Below are positions 27,564 to 38,015 of a DNA stretch of 64,000 nucleotides, piece by piece. Below the pieces are notes generated by a model. That model saw nothing but the letters and a program-made list of their open reading frames with translations, ran no database searches and was not told the DNA's origin. Each line of letters begins with the position of its first letter. Within the stretch, counting starts at the first letter, position 1. The translations under genes were made by a program, and so were the position numbers. The stretch covers positions 910,859 to 974,858 of the forward strand of contig NZ_CANNDO010000002.1 of assembly GCF_947503385.1 (NCBI RefSeq). The letters are read 5' to 3'. This stretch comes from an uncultured Tateyamaria sp. (GTDB taxonomy: Bacteria; Pseudomonadota; Alphaproteobacteria; Rhodobacterales; Rhodobacteraceae).

Positions 27564-28568
27564 TTATCCTGACATGTCGCGGGTTTGTGTTTGAAATAGA
27601 CCACCAAGCGCCTGTTTCACCAGCGTGCGCGCCTTGGGCCGTTTTCCGTCGGCAAAAGCCAGCGGGCGGCACACTTCGATTGCGGCGACACCGACGCGCG
27701 CAGTGAGCGCCCCGTTCACGAGCCCCTCGCCGAAGCGGCGCGACAGCTTGCCGAGGATAGAACCACCAAGGATCGGCTCCAGCATATCATCGCCCACAGC
27801 AACGGCACCGGTGGCCACCAGATGGGTCATCACCGCGCGGGTCAGCCGCCAGCTGCCCAATGTGCCGCCACGCCCGCCATAGACCTCTGCGATCCGGCGG
27901 ATCATGCGCAGATTGGCGGTGAGCGCTGCGACGACATCCGCCAGTGCCAATGGCACCAACGCTGTCACGGTGGCAACCTGCCGCGCCGCCGCCTCGACCT
28001 CGCGTTCGGCAGCGGCATCCAGCGGTCCCAGCATTTCGGTATCCGCAAGGGCCAACAGGCCGTTTGCATCCAACTGGTCGCCGCGCAACTCTGCCACGCG
28101 GTCACGGCCCCACTGCGTCTCGGGCCGATCGTGGTAGAGCGCGTCGAGGCGGTCCACAACGCGGCGCGCGCCGTGCAGGTCTTGTGCCGCAACCGCTTCG
28201 GCTGCGGCACGGCGCAAACCGTCGATCCGGGTGAGCCGCCTGAGCGCGGCAAGCTCGCGCAGAGCAATGATAAGCAGCACCGCAATCAGCAGACCAAAGA
28301 GCCCGGCAAAGGCCCAACCCAGAACAGGTTGCCGTGCGATCCACGCCGTCACAAAATCCCAAGCGGCGGTGCTGAGCACCGCAACCAGCAAGGCCGCCAC
28401 GACACCCCAAAGCCATCGCGCCAGCCGCGAGGGCCGCCTGCTGGCGACCTGAGCCGCAGCCTGCATCGCAGCCCCGCGCGGAGCGACAGGATCAGGCACC
28501 GGTGGCGCATCTGCAACCGACGGTGTGTGTGTGTCATCCAGTTCAATCAGTACCGGGCCCTTGGCCAT
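27564..28568 (-). CDS. ycjF: YcjF/DUF697 family membrane protein
   Basis: A protein of 334 aa (ATG at 28568; a GTG one codon earlier is possible) with a basic N-terminus, two membrane helices (about 50-73 and 84-103) and a C-terminal DUF697 domain containing a Gly-rich GGSILGKLSRRFGEGLVNGALTARVG. YcjF is the usual partner of YcjX; together they are envelope-stress-linked in enterobacteria. Here it is separated from ycjX by a GNAT gene, with TGATG-type overlaps implying one operon. Confidence 0.85.
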   Translation of the reverse strand: MAKGPVLIELDDTHTPSVADAPPVPDPVAPRGAAMQAAAQVASRRPSRLARWLWGVVAALLVAVLSTAAWDFVTAWIARQPVLGWAFAGLFGLLIAVLLIIALRELAALRRLTRIDGLRRAAAEAVAAQDLHGARRVVDRLDALYHDRPETQWGRDRVAELRGDQLDANGLLALADTEMLGPLDAAAEREVEAAARQVATVTALVPLALADVVAALTANLRMIRRIAEVYGGRGGTLGSWRLTRAVMTHLVATGAVAVGDDMLEPILGGSILGKLSRRFGEGLVNGALTARVGVAAIEVCRPLAFADGKRPKARTLVKQALGGLFQTQTRDMSG

Positions 28569-29017
28569 CACGTGCCCTCCTTTGTCCAGAGCATCCGCAT
28601 GTCGGGCAGCTTTTCGTCATTTCGGGCCCCATCGGTACGCGCGACCTCTTTGAACCCGTGGCGCTTGTAGAACTGTTGTGCGCGCGTATTGGCCTGAAAG
28701 GTCCAGAGGCTGAGGCGGGTCGCTTGCGATTGCACCTGTTGCAACAGCGCGGATCCGATGCCCCGTCCGCACATGTTCGACGCCACATAGAGCGCTTGAA
28801 TTTCCGCGTCGGCACAGGCGATGAAACCGGTGACGTCACCGTCCGTTTCCGCCACATGGACCCAGCCCCGTTCGATCATCATTCCCGCAAATCCAATATC
28901 TTCGGCGGCCGTGTGAATGCGGGGCATCCAGTCGGTTCCGATGGCAAAGGCCGACAGGATCGCACCTGTGGCCCCGGCATCCGTAGGCTGGGCCGGGCGT
29001 AAGACGATCCCGGTCAC
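28568..29017 (-). CDS. GNAT-family N-acetyltransferase
   Basis: A 149-aa acetyltransferase with the acetyl-CoA-binding motif A, IQALYVASNMCGRGIGSALLQQ (R/QxxGxG/A as CGRGIG near residue 85), and motif B NTRAQQFYKRHGF. Substrate unknown. The GTG start at 29017 overlaps the ycjX stop (GTGA) and the stop overlaps ycjF, so it is embedded in the ycjX-ycjF operon. Confidence 0.87.
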   Translation of the reverse strand: MTGIVLRPAQPTDAGATGAILSAFAIGTDWMPRIHTAAEDIGFAGMMIERGWVHVAETDGDVTGFIACADAEIQALYVASNMCGRGIGSALLQQVQSQATRLSLWTFQANTRAQQFYKRHGFKEVARTDGARNDEKLPDMRMLWTKEGT

Positions 29018-30426
29018 AACCTGTCTCCGATCAGGAACTGCGCCGCTTGGTCGAGCCGGATATGCGGTGGCCCGTCACCGGGTTTGAGCGTCATGTCCCC
29101 CGGCGCAAAGCGCATCACCTCGTAATCCGCACCGAGCCAGTCGCGCGCGCCGGATTGGCCCGGTGTCAGGATGTCGGCGGGGTCTTCGGGCAGGGTTCCG
29201 GGATAGAACGCCGCCTGTTTGCCTGTCTCCAACAGCGTGCCGCGCACCACGTCCAGCTGTGCGCCGTCATGGGTGATCGTGTCTTCGGTCGTGGCACGCA
29301 GGGCGGCGATGGCCATGGCCGCCGTATCCGCGCCAGCAAAACGCGCGCGATCACGGGCGTCACGGGTCAGCGCCTCCATGATGGCGGTGAGGCGCGCGTG
29401 TTGGGTGTGGTGGATGTGATCGGCCTTAGTTGCCGCAAAAAGGATCTTTTCTACCCGGCGACCACGAAAAAGCTGGGTCAGGAACGCATTGCGCCCCGGT
29501 CTGAAGGCACCAAGGATGTCGGCCATACCTTGCCGCATATCCTCGACAGCGGCAGGACCGGAATGGATTGCGCCCAGCGCATCGACCAGAACCACCTGAC
29601 GGTCGATGCGGGCAAAGTGATCGCGAAAGAACGGGCGCACGACTTGTGCCTTGTACGCCTCGAACCGGCGGGCCATTTCCCGGCGCAACGACCGGCGCGG
29701 AGCCTCACCCGGCGGCAGCGGGGCAAAGGTCAGCACCGGTGATCCGGCCAGATCCCCCGGCAGCAGAAAACGCCCGGGCGTGCAATCGTAGAACCCGGCG
29801 GCGCGGGCGGCGGTCAGGTAGGCGGTGAAACTGGCCGCCAACCCCTTGGCCACAACCTCGTCCAGACGCGCGGCACCGTCAGCGCTGGACGCGACAGCGG
29901 CGTAATCCGCCCCTTCGGCGCGCGCCGCAACACGGGCCAGCGCGATCTTTGACCAGTCCTCGTAACTCTGATCCAGCAGGCCCAGATCGAGCAGCCATTC
30001 GCCGGGATAGTCGATGATATCCAGATGCAGCGTGCGCGGCCCCTGCAACCCGGCCAATAGGCCCGCCGGTTGCACCTTAAGCGACAGGCGCAATTCGCTC
30101 ACCGACCGAGTGCTGTCAGGCCACTGAGTTGGGGTGCCCAGCAGGCTGGCCTTGTGCGCTTCGTAATCGAAGCGCGGGATGGTGTCGTTGGGTTGGGGTT
30201 GCAGGAACGCCGCGTGAACGCGGCCTTCTGCGGCGGCCAGCAGGTGTGGCATCCGGCCCCTGTCCAGCAGGTTGGCCACCAGCGATGTGATGAACACCGT
30301 TTTGCCCGACCGGGCCAGACCGGTCACGCCCAGCCGGATGGTGGGCGTGCCCAGCATATCCGCTCCGGTGTCGTATATGCCCTGCGCCGTGTTCAGCAGC
30401 CCATCGGCAAGTGTCGTGAGAACCAC
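29014..30426 (-). CDS. ycjX: YcjX/DUF463 family P-loop protein
   Basis: A 470-aa cytoplasmic GTPase-like protein. Walker A is GLARSGKT near residues 36-43 when starting at the GTG at 30426; [10 protein letters not shown] (about 137-146) is the DxxG-type switch and [10 protein letters not shown] the base-recognition-like motif. The annotated GTG start ([11 protein letters not shown]) is preferred to an in-frame start at 30528 that would run past the truA promoter. Divergent from truA. Confidence 0.88.
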   Translation of the reverse strand: MVLTTLADGLLNTAQGIYDTGADMLGTPTIRLGVTGLARSGKTVFITSLVANLLDRGRMPHLLAAAEGRVHAAFLQPQPNDTIPRFDYEAHKASLLGTPTQWPDSTRSVSELRLSLKVQPAGLLAGLQGPRTLHLDIIDYPGEWLLDLGLLDQSYEDWSKIALARVAARAEGADYAAVASSADGAARLDEVVAKGLAASFTAYLTAARAAGFYDCTPGRFLLPGDLAGSPVLTFAPLPPGEAPRRSLRREMARRFEAYKAQVVRPFFRDHFARIDRQVVLVDALGAIHSGPAAVEDMRQGMADILGAFRPGRNAFLTQLFRGRRVEKILFAATKADHIHHTQHARLTAIMEALTRDARDRARFAGADTAAMAIAALRATTEDTITHDGAQLDVVRGTLLETGKQAAFYPGTLPEDPADILTPGQSGARDWLGADYEVMRFAPGDMTLKPGDGPPHIRLDQAAQFLIGDRL

Positions 30427-30526
30427 CGCGCAATCTTCCTTTTGTCTTCCCGCGCAACATAAGGGCGGCGGGCCTGCCTCGCCAGTGCCATTGCAGCGCG
30501 CAACGACGCGCGCTAGGGACGCGGCC

Positions 30527-31294
30527 ATGCCACGTTACGCGCTCAAGGTCGAATATCACGGCGCACCCTTTGCCGGGTGGCAGCGTCAGGCTGACCAGCC
30601 GTCCGTACAGGGTGCCATTGAGACGGCCCTGTCCCGGCTGGAGCCGCGTGACCACACCATCGCCGCTGCCGGCCGCACGGATGCCGGTGTGCATGGGCTG
30701 GGTCAGGTGGCGCATTGCGACATGGACAAGGACTGGGATCCGTTTCGCCTGTCAGAGGCGCTGAACCATCATCTAAAGCCTGATCCGGTTGCCATCGTGG
30801 CCTGTGCCCATGTGCCCGAAGACTGGCACGCCCGGTTTTCCGCGATCGAACGGCGCTATGTGTTTCGTCTGCTCATGCGGCGCGCGCCAGCAACCCACCT
30901 CAAGGGGCTGGTGTGGCGCGTCAACCAACCGCTGGACATCGCCGCCATGGACGAGGCCGCGCAACGACTGGTGGGACGACATGACTTTACCACCTTCCGG
31001 TCATCAATCTGTCAGGCCGACAGCCCGCTCAAGACGTTGGACCATTTGCGCGTAACCCGCGTGGATGGACCGCACGGGCCCGAGGCGCGGTTCGACGTGC
31101 GCGCGCGGTCGTTTCTGCACAATCAGGTGCGCAGCTTTGTCGGCACGTTGGAGCGCGTGGGGGCAGCGGCATGGACAGCGCACGACGTCGCGGACGCGCT
31201 TGCGGCGTGTGACCGCGCGCGGTGCGGCCCGGTGTGCCCGCCGGACGGTCTCTACCTTGCCGGGGTGGGCTATCCGGACGATCCGTTTGCCTAG
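30527..31294 (+). CDS. truA: tRNA pseudouridine(38-40) synthase TruA
   Basis: Modifies U38-U40 in the tRNA anticodon stem. The 255-aa protein starts [21 protein letters not shown] and contains the catalytic Asp in [15 protein letters not shown] (about residue 54) and the later [17 protein letters not shown]. Its stop overlaps the end of the convergent DUF3726 gene. Confidence 0.95.
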   Translation: MPRYALKVEYHGAPFAGWQRQADQPSVQGAIETALSRLEPRDHTIAAAGRTDAGVHGLGQVAHCDMDKDWDPFRLSEALNHHLKPDPVAIVACAHVPEDWHARFSAIERRYVFRLLMRRAPATHLKGLVWRVNQPLDIAAMDEAAQRLVGRHDFTTFRSSICQADSPLKTLDHLRVTRVDGPHGPEARFDVRARSFLHNQVRSFVGTLERVGAAAWTAHDVADALAACDRARCGPVCPPDGLYLAGVGYPDDPFA

Positions 31295-31791
31295 TCAGTG
31301 TCCATGAGGTTCGCGCCCGCACCCATGGTGCGCGACGCCTCGCTGTCGGCCACGTAGGTGCGCGCGGCCAGCGCGCCTAGATCGGCATCCAGATCCGCAC
31401 TGACCAACAGCCGTTCCGTGCGTGCGCGCGTGCTCGGCGCACTGAGATCGAGCGCCGCCAGCACCGTCTCTCCGCTTACATCCACAGCGGTGCGGCACGG
31501 TAGCCCCACCAACCAGCTGACCAGCAGCGCGCGTTGCGCCGCGTCCGGTTCGACGGTCTTGATCGGGCGGGGCGAGACCGAGGCCGCTTCGATCACCTCT
31601 TCCACCCGTTGGGCCAGTGCCACGATCCGCTCGGGCGCATCCAGCGCTGATTGCAGCGGCGCCTCGGCCCCGCCATCGGCCAAATGCCTTGCCAGCATAG
31701 CGCCAAAGGCCAGCGATTGTGCCGATGGCACGCCAGCGCCTGCCGCCGCCCGTGTGGCCAGCGCCTGCACTTCGGTCCAGGATCGGCTCAT
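31291..31791 (-). CDS. DUF3726 family protein
   Basis: A 166-aa, Ala-rich, mostly helical protein with no signal peptide. The sequence ([15 protein letters not shown] ... [23 protein letters not shown]) fits DUF3726, a family of unknown function seen mainly in Rhodobacterales. Starts MSRSWTEV at 31791, overlapping the stop of the 547-aa gene upstream, so the pair is translationally coupled. Ends overlapping truA tail to tail. Confidence 0.7.
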   Translation of the reverse strand: MSRSWTEVQALATRAAAGAGVPSAQSLAFGAMLARHLADGGAEAPLQSALDAPERIVALAQRVEEVIEAASVSPRPIKTVEPDAAQRALLVSWLVGLPCRTAVDVSGETVLAALDLSAPSTRARTERLLVSADLDADLGALAARTYVADSEASRTMGAGANLMDTD

Positions 31792-33431
31792 GCGCTCATC
31801 ACCGGCAACCACCAATCATCCCTCTCTTCGTTCAATTCATCACCAAGGGGCGCACCCTGCGCGAGGGTAATGCGCGTCCACAGATCTGATTTAGGGTCGA
31901 ATTTGGTTGCGCCAAAGAAGCTGAGCTTGCATCGCAGCATATCTATGGGGCGGCACGTCGTCGCAATCAGATTGTCGCGGATTTCGGAATACGGGTGGTG
32001 CGCGCATATCGCGACCCGGTCCACCGCGTGTTTATGGTCCGGAAACTCGCGCAGGAACGCGCTGACCGGTTGGTCGATTTTAGGCAGGTCGCCAAACAAG
32101 TTTTTGACCCTGCGGGCGATATCAAGCGGGGTTTCCAATTCTGCACCCTCTTCGGCAAAACGGTCGCCCAGACGTGGTTCCAGCTTGTCCGCACTCACAT
32201 ACCAGAAACGGCGACAGGCCTCTGAATCGTCAAAGTCAATCTCAAGCGCCCAAGCCCAATCCTGTATGACCGCAGCGCGCAAGGCCTCGGTTCCGGAAAA
32301 TGGGCGGGGCGGGTGGCCAAACGGGTCGATCATGCAATCAGCCAGGCCATCTACGATGTCACCGTTCAATTCCAGCAACAGCGCCAGAACCAGCTCTTGC
32401 AAAGCGACACTGCCTGCCTGCGCCAGTGCCCAGACCTCCGCATAAGGGTCACGCGCGGACAGATCGGCAAAGTGCAGCCGAAAGCCCCCCCACTCGGCCT
32501 CCAGCGCGCGCAGCGCCGCTTCGTCGGGCGTTGATGGAACGTGCCAGTCCGACAGGTGTCCCGCCACACGATCGCCAAGCCGCGCGGCGCGTTTTCGGGT
32601 TTCGGGAAAGATATTCGCCACCGCCAACACCCGCGCCAGTGCAGTTTCGCGCGCCACCATCCAGTTGTTCAGCAAAACAGGGTGCGTCACAAGGAATGGC
32701 GCCATGCCGAGTCCAGTGGCGTTGCCCACCCCGATATGCCGGGCGAGGCCGCGATCCAGCGTCCCCTGCCCCACATGCTGGACCAGATCGATGCTGAATT
32801 GCCGGATCAGGTAGACTGCCAGCATTTCGGCGGCAAAAGCCCCAGACAATTCGGGCCGGTCCTCGATCAAGTGGCGGTCTGCGATGCCGAACTTGCCATT
32901 CCCGTAGACGGCTGTGGTCCGCATGACATAACCAATCTCGCCGATACGGCTGGCCGAGGGTTGTCCGCCTGCGCGCAGCGCCGTGACGATCTCGGACCAC
33001 AGGCGCATCGATTTGTTGGCGCGGCTCAACACGAGGTCGCGCGGTTCAAAACGGCCCGCCTCTTGGCGCGGAGCCTGTGCCGCCACGCGGGCGATATCGG
33101 CGTCGGTGGGCACACCGTCAAATAGCACGAAAGCCGCGTCCCATGCCGTTGCGATGACCCGGTCGCTGCGTGACGCATCATCCAGCGGTTTCGACACGGA
33201 GATCAGCGCATAGTCTCTGCCGCCCAAAACCACCCGATGAACCGAAGTGCCGAACCCGTCGGCGCACATATCCCAGTGCGTCCGTCGAACCACAGCCCGT
33301 TCAGCGCACAGCCTGCGGGTCAGCACGCGCAAAAAGCTCAGGCGCGTGGGCATCATCGCACCCATCCGCGCAAGCCGCATCACCTCATGCGGCGGGCGCA
33401 GCGGTGGCATTGGGTTTGTGGTGTCTTTCAT
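31788..33431 (-). CDS. 547-aa conserved hypothetical protein
   Basis: No signal peptide or membrane helix is obvious, and I recognise no catalytic motif with certainty. The chosen start is MKDTTNPMPPLRP (33431). Notable segments are VMRTTAVYGNGKFGIADRH (about 170-190), the Arg/Trp-rich C-terminal half, and the ending [13 protein letters not shown]. It overlaps the DUF3726 gene by 4 bp and lies 88 bp downstream of an acyl-CoA dehydrogenase gene on the same strand. This suggests a shared pathway; the function is unknown. Confidence 0.72.
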   Translation of the reverse strand: MKDTTNPMPPLRPPHEVMRLARMGAMMPTRLSFLRVLTRRLCAERAVVRRTHWDMCADGFGTSVHRVVLGGRDYALISVSKPLDDASRSDRVIATAWDAAFVLFDGVPTDADIARVAAQAPRQEAGRFEPRDLVLSRANKSMRLWSEIVTALRAGGQPSASRIGEIGYVMRTTAVYGNGKFGIADRHLIEDRPELSGAFAAEMLAVYLIRQFSIDLVQHVGQGTLDRGLARHIGVGNATGLGMAPFLVTHPVLLNNWMVARETALARVLAVANIFPETRKRAARLGDRVAGHLSDWHVPSTPDEAALRALEAEWGGFRLHFADLSARDPYAEVWALAQAGSVALQELVLALLLELNGDIVDGLADCMIDPFGHPPRPFSGTEALRAAVIQDWAWALEIDFDDSEACRRFWYVSADKLEPRLGDRFAEEGAELETPLDIARRVKNLFGDLPKIDQPVSAFLREFPDHKHAVDRVAICAHHPYSEIRDNLIATTCRPIDMLRCKLSFFGATKFDPKSDLWTRITLAQGAPLGDELNEERDDWWLPVMSA

Positions 33432-33519
33432 GCCGCAAGTAGGCCGCAGGATGCGGGCCGTGCGCAAGCGTTTTCCGGGACGGAAAACAGCCGAAAAACG
33501 ACGTGGCTTGCGCGGTTTT

Positions 33520-34755
33520 TCAGGTTGGGCGTTGGGTGTACTTCTTCAACTCCGCCCGCGCGACCTGTCGGCGATGCACCGCATCCGGGCCGTCGGCCAG
33601 ACGCAAGGTCCGCTGATGCGTCCACGCATTGGCCAGCGGCGTGTCCTGACTGATCCCCTGCCCGCCATGCATCTGCACCGCCTCGTCGATAACCTTGAGC
33701 GACACACGCGGGGCAATCACCTTGATCTGGCTGATCCACGGGGCTGCGGCGCGGGCATCCCCCTGATCCATCATCCATGCCGCCTTGAGGCACAGCAAGC
33801 GCGCCATCTCGATCTCCATCCGGCATTCAGCGATGATGTCGTAATTTGCGCCCAGTTGCGCCAGTGGTTTGCCAAAGGCCTCCTTGGCCAGTGACCGGCG
33901 GCACATCAGTTCAAGCGCCGCTTCGGCCTGCCCAATGGCCCGCATACAGTGGTGGATGCGCCCCGGCCCAAGGCGGCCTTGCGCGATCTCGAAGCCGCGC
34001 CCCTCACCCAGCAGCAAGTTTGCGGCTGGCACCCGCACGTCCTTGAATCGGATATGCATATGACCGTGAGGCGCGTCGTCATGGCCGTAGACGAGCATCG
34101 GGCGCAGCACGTCGATGCCTTCGGTGCCTGCGGGCACGACGATCATGGAATGGCGCTGGTGTTTCGGCGCGTCAGCGCCGCCCGTGCGCACCATGACGAT
34201 ATACACCTTGCAGCGCGGATCACCTGCACCCGAGGCCCAGTATTTTTCGCCATTGAGCACATAGTCATCGCCATCCCGCACACAGGACATAGCGATGTTG
34301 GTGGCGTCCGACGACGCCACATCCGGTTCCGTCATCAGATAGGCAGAGCGGATTTCCCCTTCGAGCAGGCGCGACAGCCACTCATCCTTCATCGCTTGCG
34401 TGCCGTAGCGTTCGAACACCTCCATGTTGCCGGTGTCCGGGGCGGAGCAATTGAACACTTCGGCCCCAAGCGGCGTCTTGCCCATCTCTTCGGCAAAATG
34501 GGCGTATTCGACCGTACTGAGCCCGAACCCCTTGTCACTGTCTGTCAGCCAGAAATTCCACAGACCTGCGGCCTTGGCCTTGGCCTTGAGCCCTTCGAGG
34601 ATTTCGGACTGCCTGTCGGTATAGGTCCACCGGTCGCCCTTGGCGATTTCGGCGGCGTATTCTTCTTCCAGCGGCATGACCTCGTCGCGGATCATTGCGG
34701 CCACGCGGTCCAGCAGGTCGCGCGTTTCCGGGCGCAAGCCAAAGGTCATGTCCAT
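33520..34755 (-). CDS. acyl-CoA dehydrogenase (ACAD10/11-like)
   Basis: FAD-dependent alpha,beta-dehydrogenase of an acyl-CoA thioester. The 411-aa protein shows the FAD/substrate motif AYLMTEPDVASSDATNI, then VLNGEKYWASGAGDPRCKV, the Arg-rich GRIHHCMRAIGQAEAALELM and the C-terminal QMHGGQGISQDTPLANAWTHQRTLRLADGPD. The last block resembles the long-chain ACAD10/11 subgroup. Upstream is a DUF849 enzyme, pointing to catabolism of an unusual acid or betaine. Confidence 0.92.
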   Translation of the reverse strand: MDMTFGLRPETRDLLDRVAAMIRDEVMPLEEEYAAEIAKGDRWTYTDRQSEILEGLKAKAKAAGLWNFWLTDSDKGFGLSTVEYAHFAEEMGKTPLGAEVFNCSAPDTGNMEVFERYGTQAMKDEWLSRLLEGEIRSAYLMTEPDVASSDATNIAMSCVRDGDDYVLNGEKYWASGAGDPRCKVYIVMVRTGGADAPKHQRHSMIVVPAGTEGIDVLRPMLVYGHDDAPHGHMHIRFKDVRVPAANLLLGEGRGFEIAQGRLGPGRIHHCMRAIGQAEAALELMCRRSLAKEAFGKPLAQLGANYDIIAECRMEIEMARLLCLKAAWMMDQGDARAAAPWISQIKVIAPRVSLKVIDEAVQMHGGQGISQDTPLANAWTHQRTLRLADGPDAVHRRQVARAELKKYTQRPT

Positions 34756-34851
34756 ATGCAGTCCTCCCTAGGTGATCGGCACCGTGCCGCGAAATCCCGG
34801 CAGTGTCCACCGACGCCTGCGGATGCCGCAAATGCGTGTCAAAACCGGTCG

Positions 34852-35682
34852 CTACGCTGCCCGCAAACCGAGGATGGCGCGCACCTGTGACGGCGTGGCG
34901 ACGGGCCGGTCGTGGCGCGCGCATATGTCCGCCAAGCGCGCAACCAGCGCCGCGTTCGATGGGGCCAGCGTGTCCTTGTCGAGCCTCACATTGTCTTCGA
35001 GGCCTGTGCGCGCGTGCCCGCCTGCTGCTACCGCCCATTCGTTCAGCACGATCTGGTTGCGCCCGATCCCGGCGGCACACCACGGCGCGTCAGGAAACAG
35101 GCGTTCGACCGTTTTTACATAGAAATCAAAGACGTGACGGTCGGCAGGCATTGCGTTTTTCACACCCATCACAAACTGCACATAAGGCGTGTCAATGATT
35201 TCGCCCGCCATGTGCATTTCGGCGGCGCGCAGGATGTGGCTGAGGTCAAAGGCCTCGATTTCGGGTTTGACGTCATATGTCCGCATCTCGGAGGCCAGCC
35301 ACGACACGAGGTCTGGTGGGTTTTCGTAGACACGCGTGGGAAAATTGTTCGAGCCCACCGCCAAGGACGCCATGTCGGGCCGCAAGGGCAGCATACCGCC
35401 ACGCTCCTGCCCCGCGCCTGAGCGTCCGCCGGTCGACAGTTGGATGACCATTCCGGGGCAATGTTTCTCGACCCCTTCCATCAGGGCTGCAAACTTGTCC
35501 GGGTCCGAACTGGGGCTTTCGTCGTTGTTGCGCACATGCGCGTGGCAGATGCTGGCCCCTGCTTCAAAGGCCGCATGGGTGCTTTCCACCTGCTCTGACA
35601 CAGTGATCGGCACCGCTGGATTGTCAGCCTTGCGCGGAACCGACCCGGTGATGGCGACGCAGATGATGCAAGGCTTGGTCAT
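34852..35682 (-). CDS. DUF849 beta-keto acid cleavage enzyme (BKACE)
   Basis: Zn-dependent enzyme that transfers acetyl-CoA onto beta-keto acids, giving acetoacetate and a new CoA ester. The 276-aa protein (MTKPCIICVAITGSVP) has the family's metal-binding HAHVRNNDESPSSD and IQLSTGGRSG blocks, and GIGRNQIVLNEWAVAAGGHARTGLEDN towards the end. Known activities include 3-keto-5-aminohexanoate and dehydrocarnitine cleavage; substrate here cannot be read off. Precedes the acyl-CoA dehydrogenase by 96 bp. Confidence 0.9.
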   Translation of the reverse strand: MTKPCIICVAITGSVPRKADNPAVPITVSEQVESTHAAFEAGASICHAHVRNNDESPSSDPDKFAALMEGVEKHCPGMVIQLSTGGRSGAGQERGGMLPLRPDMASLAVGSNNFPTRVYENPPDLVSWLASEMRTYDVKPEIEAFDLSHILRAAEMHMAGEIIDTPYVQFVMGVKNAMPADRHVFDFYVKTVERLFPDAPWCAAGIGRNQIVLNEWAVAAGGHARTGLEDNVRLDKDTLAPSNAALVARLADICARHDRPVATPSQVRAILGLRAA

Positions 35683-36154
35683 AGGGGTATCCGTATTCTG
35701 ATTGCGCGCATCGTTTCGCAAAGCGCGGGCGGCGTCCAGCCCGGTGCGAGCTATCTACCGGGATAAAGCCGCGCGCGCCGTTATTGGGACGAGAAAAAGC
35801 GTGACTGCGGGCAATGCAACCATGGTTTATGCCGGTGCCGGAAATGACTCTGGCTTGCGGATTGTAACGTGGGCAAGGATCTCGGCTTTGTTGGGATGCG
35901 GCGCGAGATGACGGCGGTCCACAGATTGGACCTTGTGCAGATGATAGTGCGCCCGACCAGTGAGGTGGAAGTCGCCGCGATCAAGAAACGCACCCCTGTA
36001 CCGTGACCAAACCTCAACTGCTGTTCTCATACGGTGCCGGTCAAGACCTGTCCCGTTGCCGACACCCATTTTCGCCTGCACTTGGGAGGGATGTTTCATC
36101 CGGCTGCGCGCCACAGTGTCGCCCATGATCCGCGACAGGAACGACAACAAGACG
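35683..36154. other. 472-bp gap upstream of the DUF849 gene
   Basis: A weak minus-strand frame runs through 35827-36170 (ending VTIRKPESFPAPA) but lacks a ribosome site, overlaps the isomerase gene in the wrong frame at its far end and matches nothing I know. I treat it as non-coding or a remnant. The part next to 35682 should hold the promoter of the DUF849-acyl-CoA dehydrogenase run. Confidence 0.35.
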
Positions 36155-36547
36155 TCAGTGCATGTCCGTCGGCAGAAAGCGGCGGATGGAACTGGACTTG
36201 CGACTGGTCTCAGTCGCCGCTTCGCGCAACTCAAATGATAGTAGGAACGGTGCCACCGCCATGTGTTCGGCGGTAAAGCGCTGTGCTGCGTCGAAAATCT
36301 CGTCTGCCGCGCGGGATTGCGTGGCGCCATCCCGGCCTGCACCGATCCGCACAGCGATGTCGATGAACCCGTGACGCGGGTCACCATCAGCGATCACCAC
36401 ATGCGTCGCGGCAAAGGCGCGGACGCGGATGCCCGCGGGCGGAAAAATGCCTGTGGCCACCGCCGAATCCCGCAGCACACCGCAGAGTGCCGCGATATCA
36501 ATGTGTTCTTCAAGATTAGCGGAGTATTCAAGCGTGATATGAGGCAT
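36155..36547 (-). CDS. 5-carboxymethyl-2-hydroxymuconate isomerase-like protein
   Basis: A 130-aa protein starting MPHITLEYSANLEEH with the catalytic N-terminal Pro (Pro2 after Met removal), typical of the CHMI/HpaF branch of the tautomerase superfamily. Also present are the DIAVRIGAGRD strand and a C-terminal helix pair. CHMI acts in homoprotocatechuate degradation, but no other genes of that pathway are near. It follows cobQ by 22 bp on the same strand. Confidence 0.85.
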   Translation of the reverse strand: MPHITLEYSANLEEHIDIAALCGVLRDSAVATGIFPPAGIRVRAFAATHVVIADGDPRHGFIDIAVRIGAGRDGATQSRAADEIFDAAQRFTAEHMAVAPFLLSFELREAATETSRKSSSIRRFLPTDMH

Positions 36548-36569
36548 GGTGCCACCGTCGCGCGCAGCC

Positions 36570-38015
36570 CTAGCGCGCGCAAGCCAAAAGCGCATCTACA
36601 TCCAGATGCGCCTCAAGGTGGTCGGCCAGCGCGTCCAACGTGCTCTCGACGTCGGCGGCATAATGCGTTGCACCCGCAACGTCGAACCGCGCCAGCCACG
36701 CGTGGCGAAAGGCGTCATCGCGGAACATGCCATGCAGGTAACTGGCCTCAATCCGACCATCGGCGCTGACCGCACCCTCGTCCGCGCCCGCCACGCGGGC
36801 AAAGGGGCGCGCGCGGTCCGGTCCCGTTGTGACCCCCTTGTGCATTTCGTAGCCGCGCATCCGCGCGCCGGTTGCCACGTGCACGGCCTCCGTTTCGGTC
36901 AGGCGTTTGTCGCCCGTCATGACGGTCGAGAGGTCGAGCAGCCCCAGCCCGGCCTCAGTGCCGGGGACGCCTTCGATGCCTTCTGGGTCTTCTACCACAT
37001 GCCCCAGCATCTGGTACCCGCCGCAAATACCCAGCACATGCCCACCCCGCCGCAGATGCGCGCGCAGATCGACGTCCCATCCCTGAGCCTTGAGAAAGGC
37101 CAGATCGCCGCGCGTGGATTTACTGCCAGGAAGCACAACGACATCCGCATCGCCGGGGATCGCCCGCCCGGCCTCCAGCATGGTCACACGCACGCCCGGT
37201 TCCTGCGCCAGAGGGTCCATGTCGTCAAAATTGGATATTCGCGACAGTTTTAGGCATACAATATGCAGCCCTGTCGCACGTCCGGGTGTGCGGATGTCCA
37301 GCGCATCTTCGGCGGGCAGTTTCCACGCGTCGGCAAACCACGGCACCACGCCAAAGCCGCGCCAGTCGGTGTGATCGGTGATCAGGTCATAGCCGTCATC
37401 AAACAACCGCGGGTCGCCGCGAAATCGGTTGATGATGAAACCGCAGACAAGTGCGGCATCCTTTGGATCAATCACCTCTTGCGTGCCGACGATCTGGGCG
37501 ATCACCCCGCCCCGGTCGATATCCCCCACCAGTGCAACAGGGGTGTTCGACGCCCGTGCAAAGCCCATATTGGCAATGTCACCCGCGCGCAGATTGACCT
37601 CCGCAGGGCTGCCCGCGCCTTCGACAATCACCAGATCGTACTGCGATTTCAATCGATTAAAGCTGCGCAGTACCGGTTCCATCAGCGATAGCTTGAGCGC
37701 TGCATAATCACGCGCCTTTACGGTTGCCACGCGTTTGCCTTGCACGACCACCTGACTGCCCACTTCGGTTTCAGGCTTGAGCAGCACCGGGTTCATATCC
37801 GTATGGGGCGCCAATCCGCAGGCCAGCGCCTGCAAAGCCTGCGCGCGCCCGATCTCGCCCCCGTCCGCAGTCACAGCGGCGTTGTTGGACATATTCTGCG
37901 GCTTGAACGGGGCCACTGACAGACCCCTGTGTCTCGCTGAGCGGCACAGTCCAGCCACCAGCATGGACTTGCCCACATTTGAGCCTGTGCCTTGGAGCAT
38001 GAGGGCGCGGGTCAT
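36570..38015 (-). CDS. cobQ: cobyric acid synthase (glutamine-hydrolysing)
   Basis: Amidates adenosylcobyrinic a,c-diamide at the b, d, e and g side chains to make adenosylcobyric acid. The 481-aa protein has a DRTG/BioD-like ATPase domain (GTGSNVGKS near 9-17, [11 protein letters not shown]) and a class I glutaminase domain. In the latter the nucleophile is C331 (LGICGGYQM) and H428 (YLHGMF) is conserved. Start ATG at 38015 (MTRALMLQG). Minus strand, so not under the plus-strand riboswitch. Confidence 0.96.
   Translation of the reverse strand: MTRALMLQGTGSNVGKSMLVAGLCRSARHRGLSVAPFKPQNMSNNAAVTADGGEIGRAQALQALACGLAPHTDMNPVLLKPETEVGSQVVVQGKRVATVKARDYAALKLSLMEPVLRSFNRLKSQYDLVIVEGAGSPAEVNLRAGDIANMGFARASNTPVALVGDIDRGGVIAQIVGTQEVIDPKDAALVCGFIINRFRGDPRLFDDGYDLITDHTDWRGFGVVPWFADAWKLPAEDALDIRTPGRATGLHIVCLKLSRISNFDDMDPLAQEPGVRVTMLEAGRAIPGDADVVVLPGSKSTRGDLAFLKAQGWDVDLRAHLRRGGHVLGICGGYQMLGHVVEDPEGIEGVPGTEAGLGLLDLSTVMTGDKRLTETEAVHVATGARMRGYEMHKGVTTGPDRARPFARVAGADEGAVSADGRIEASYLHGMFRDDAFRHAWLARFDVAGATHYAADVESTLDALADHLEAHLDVDALLACAR

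Noticed and set aside
35827..36170. Possible minus-strand gene ending VTIRKPESFPAPA
   Set aside because: Its upstream part overlaps the isomerase gene in another frame, no ribosome site precedes any internal start, and I recognise no family.
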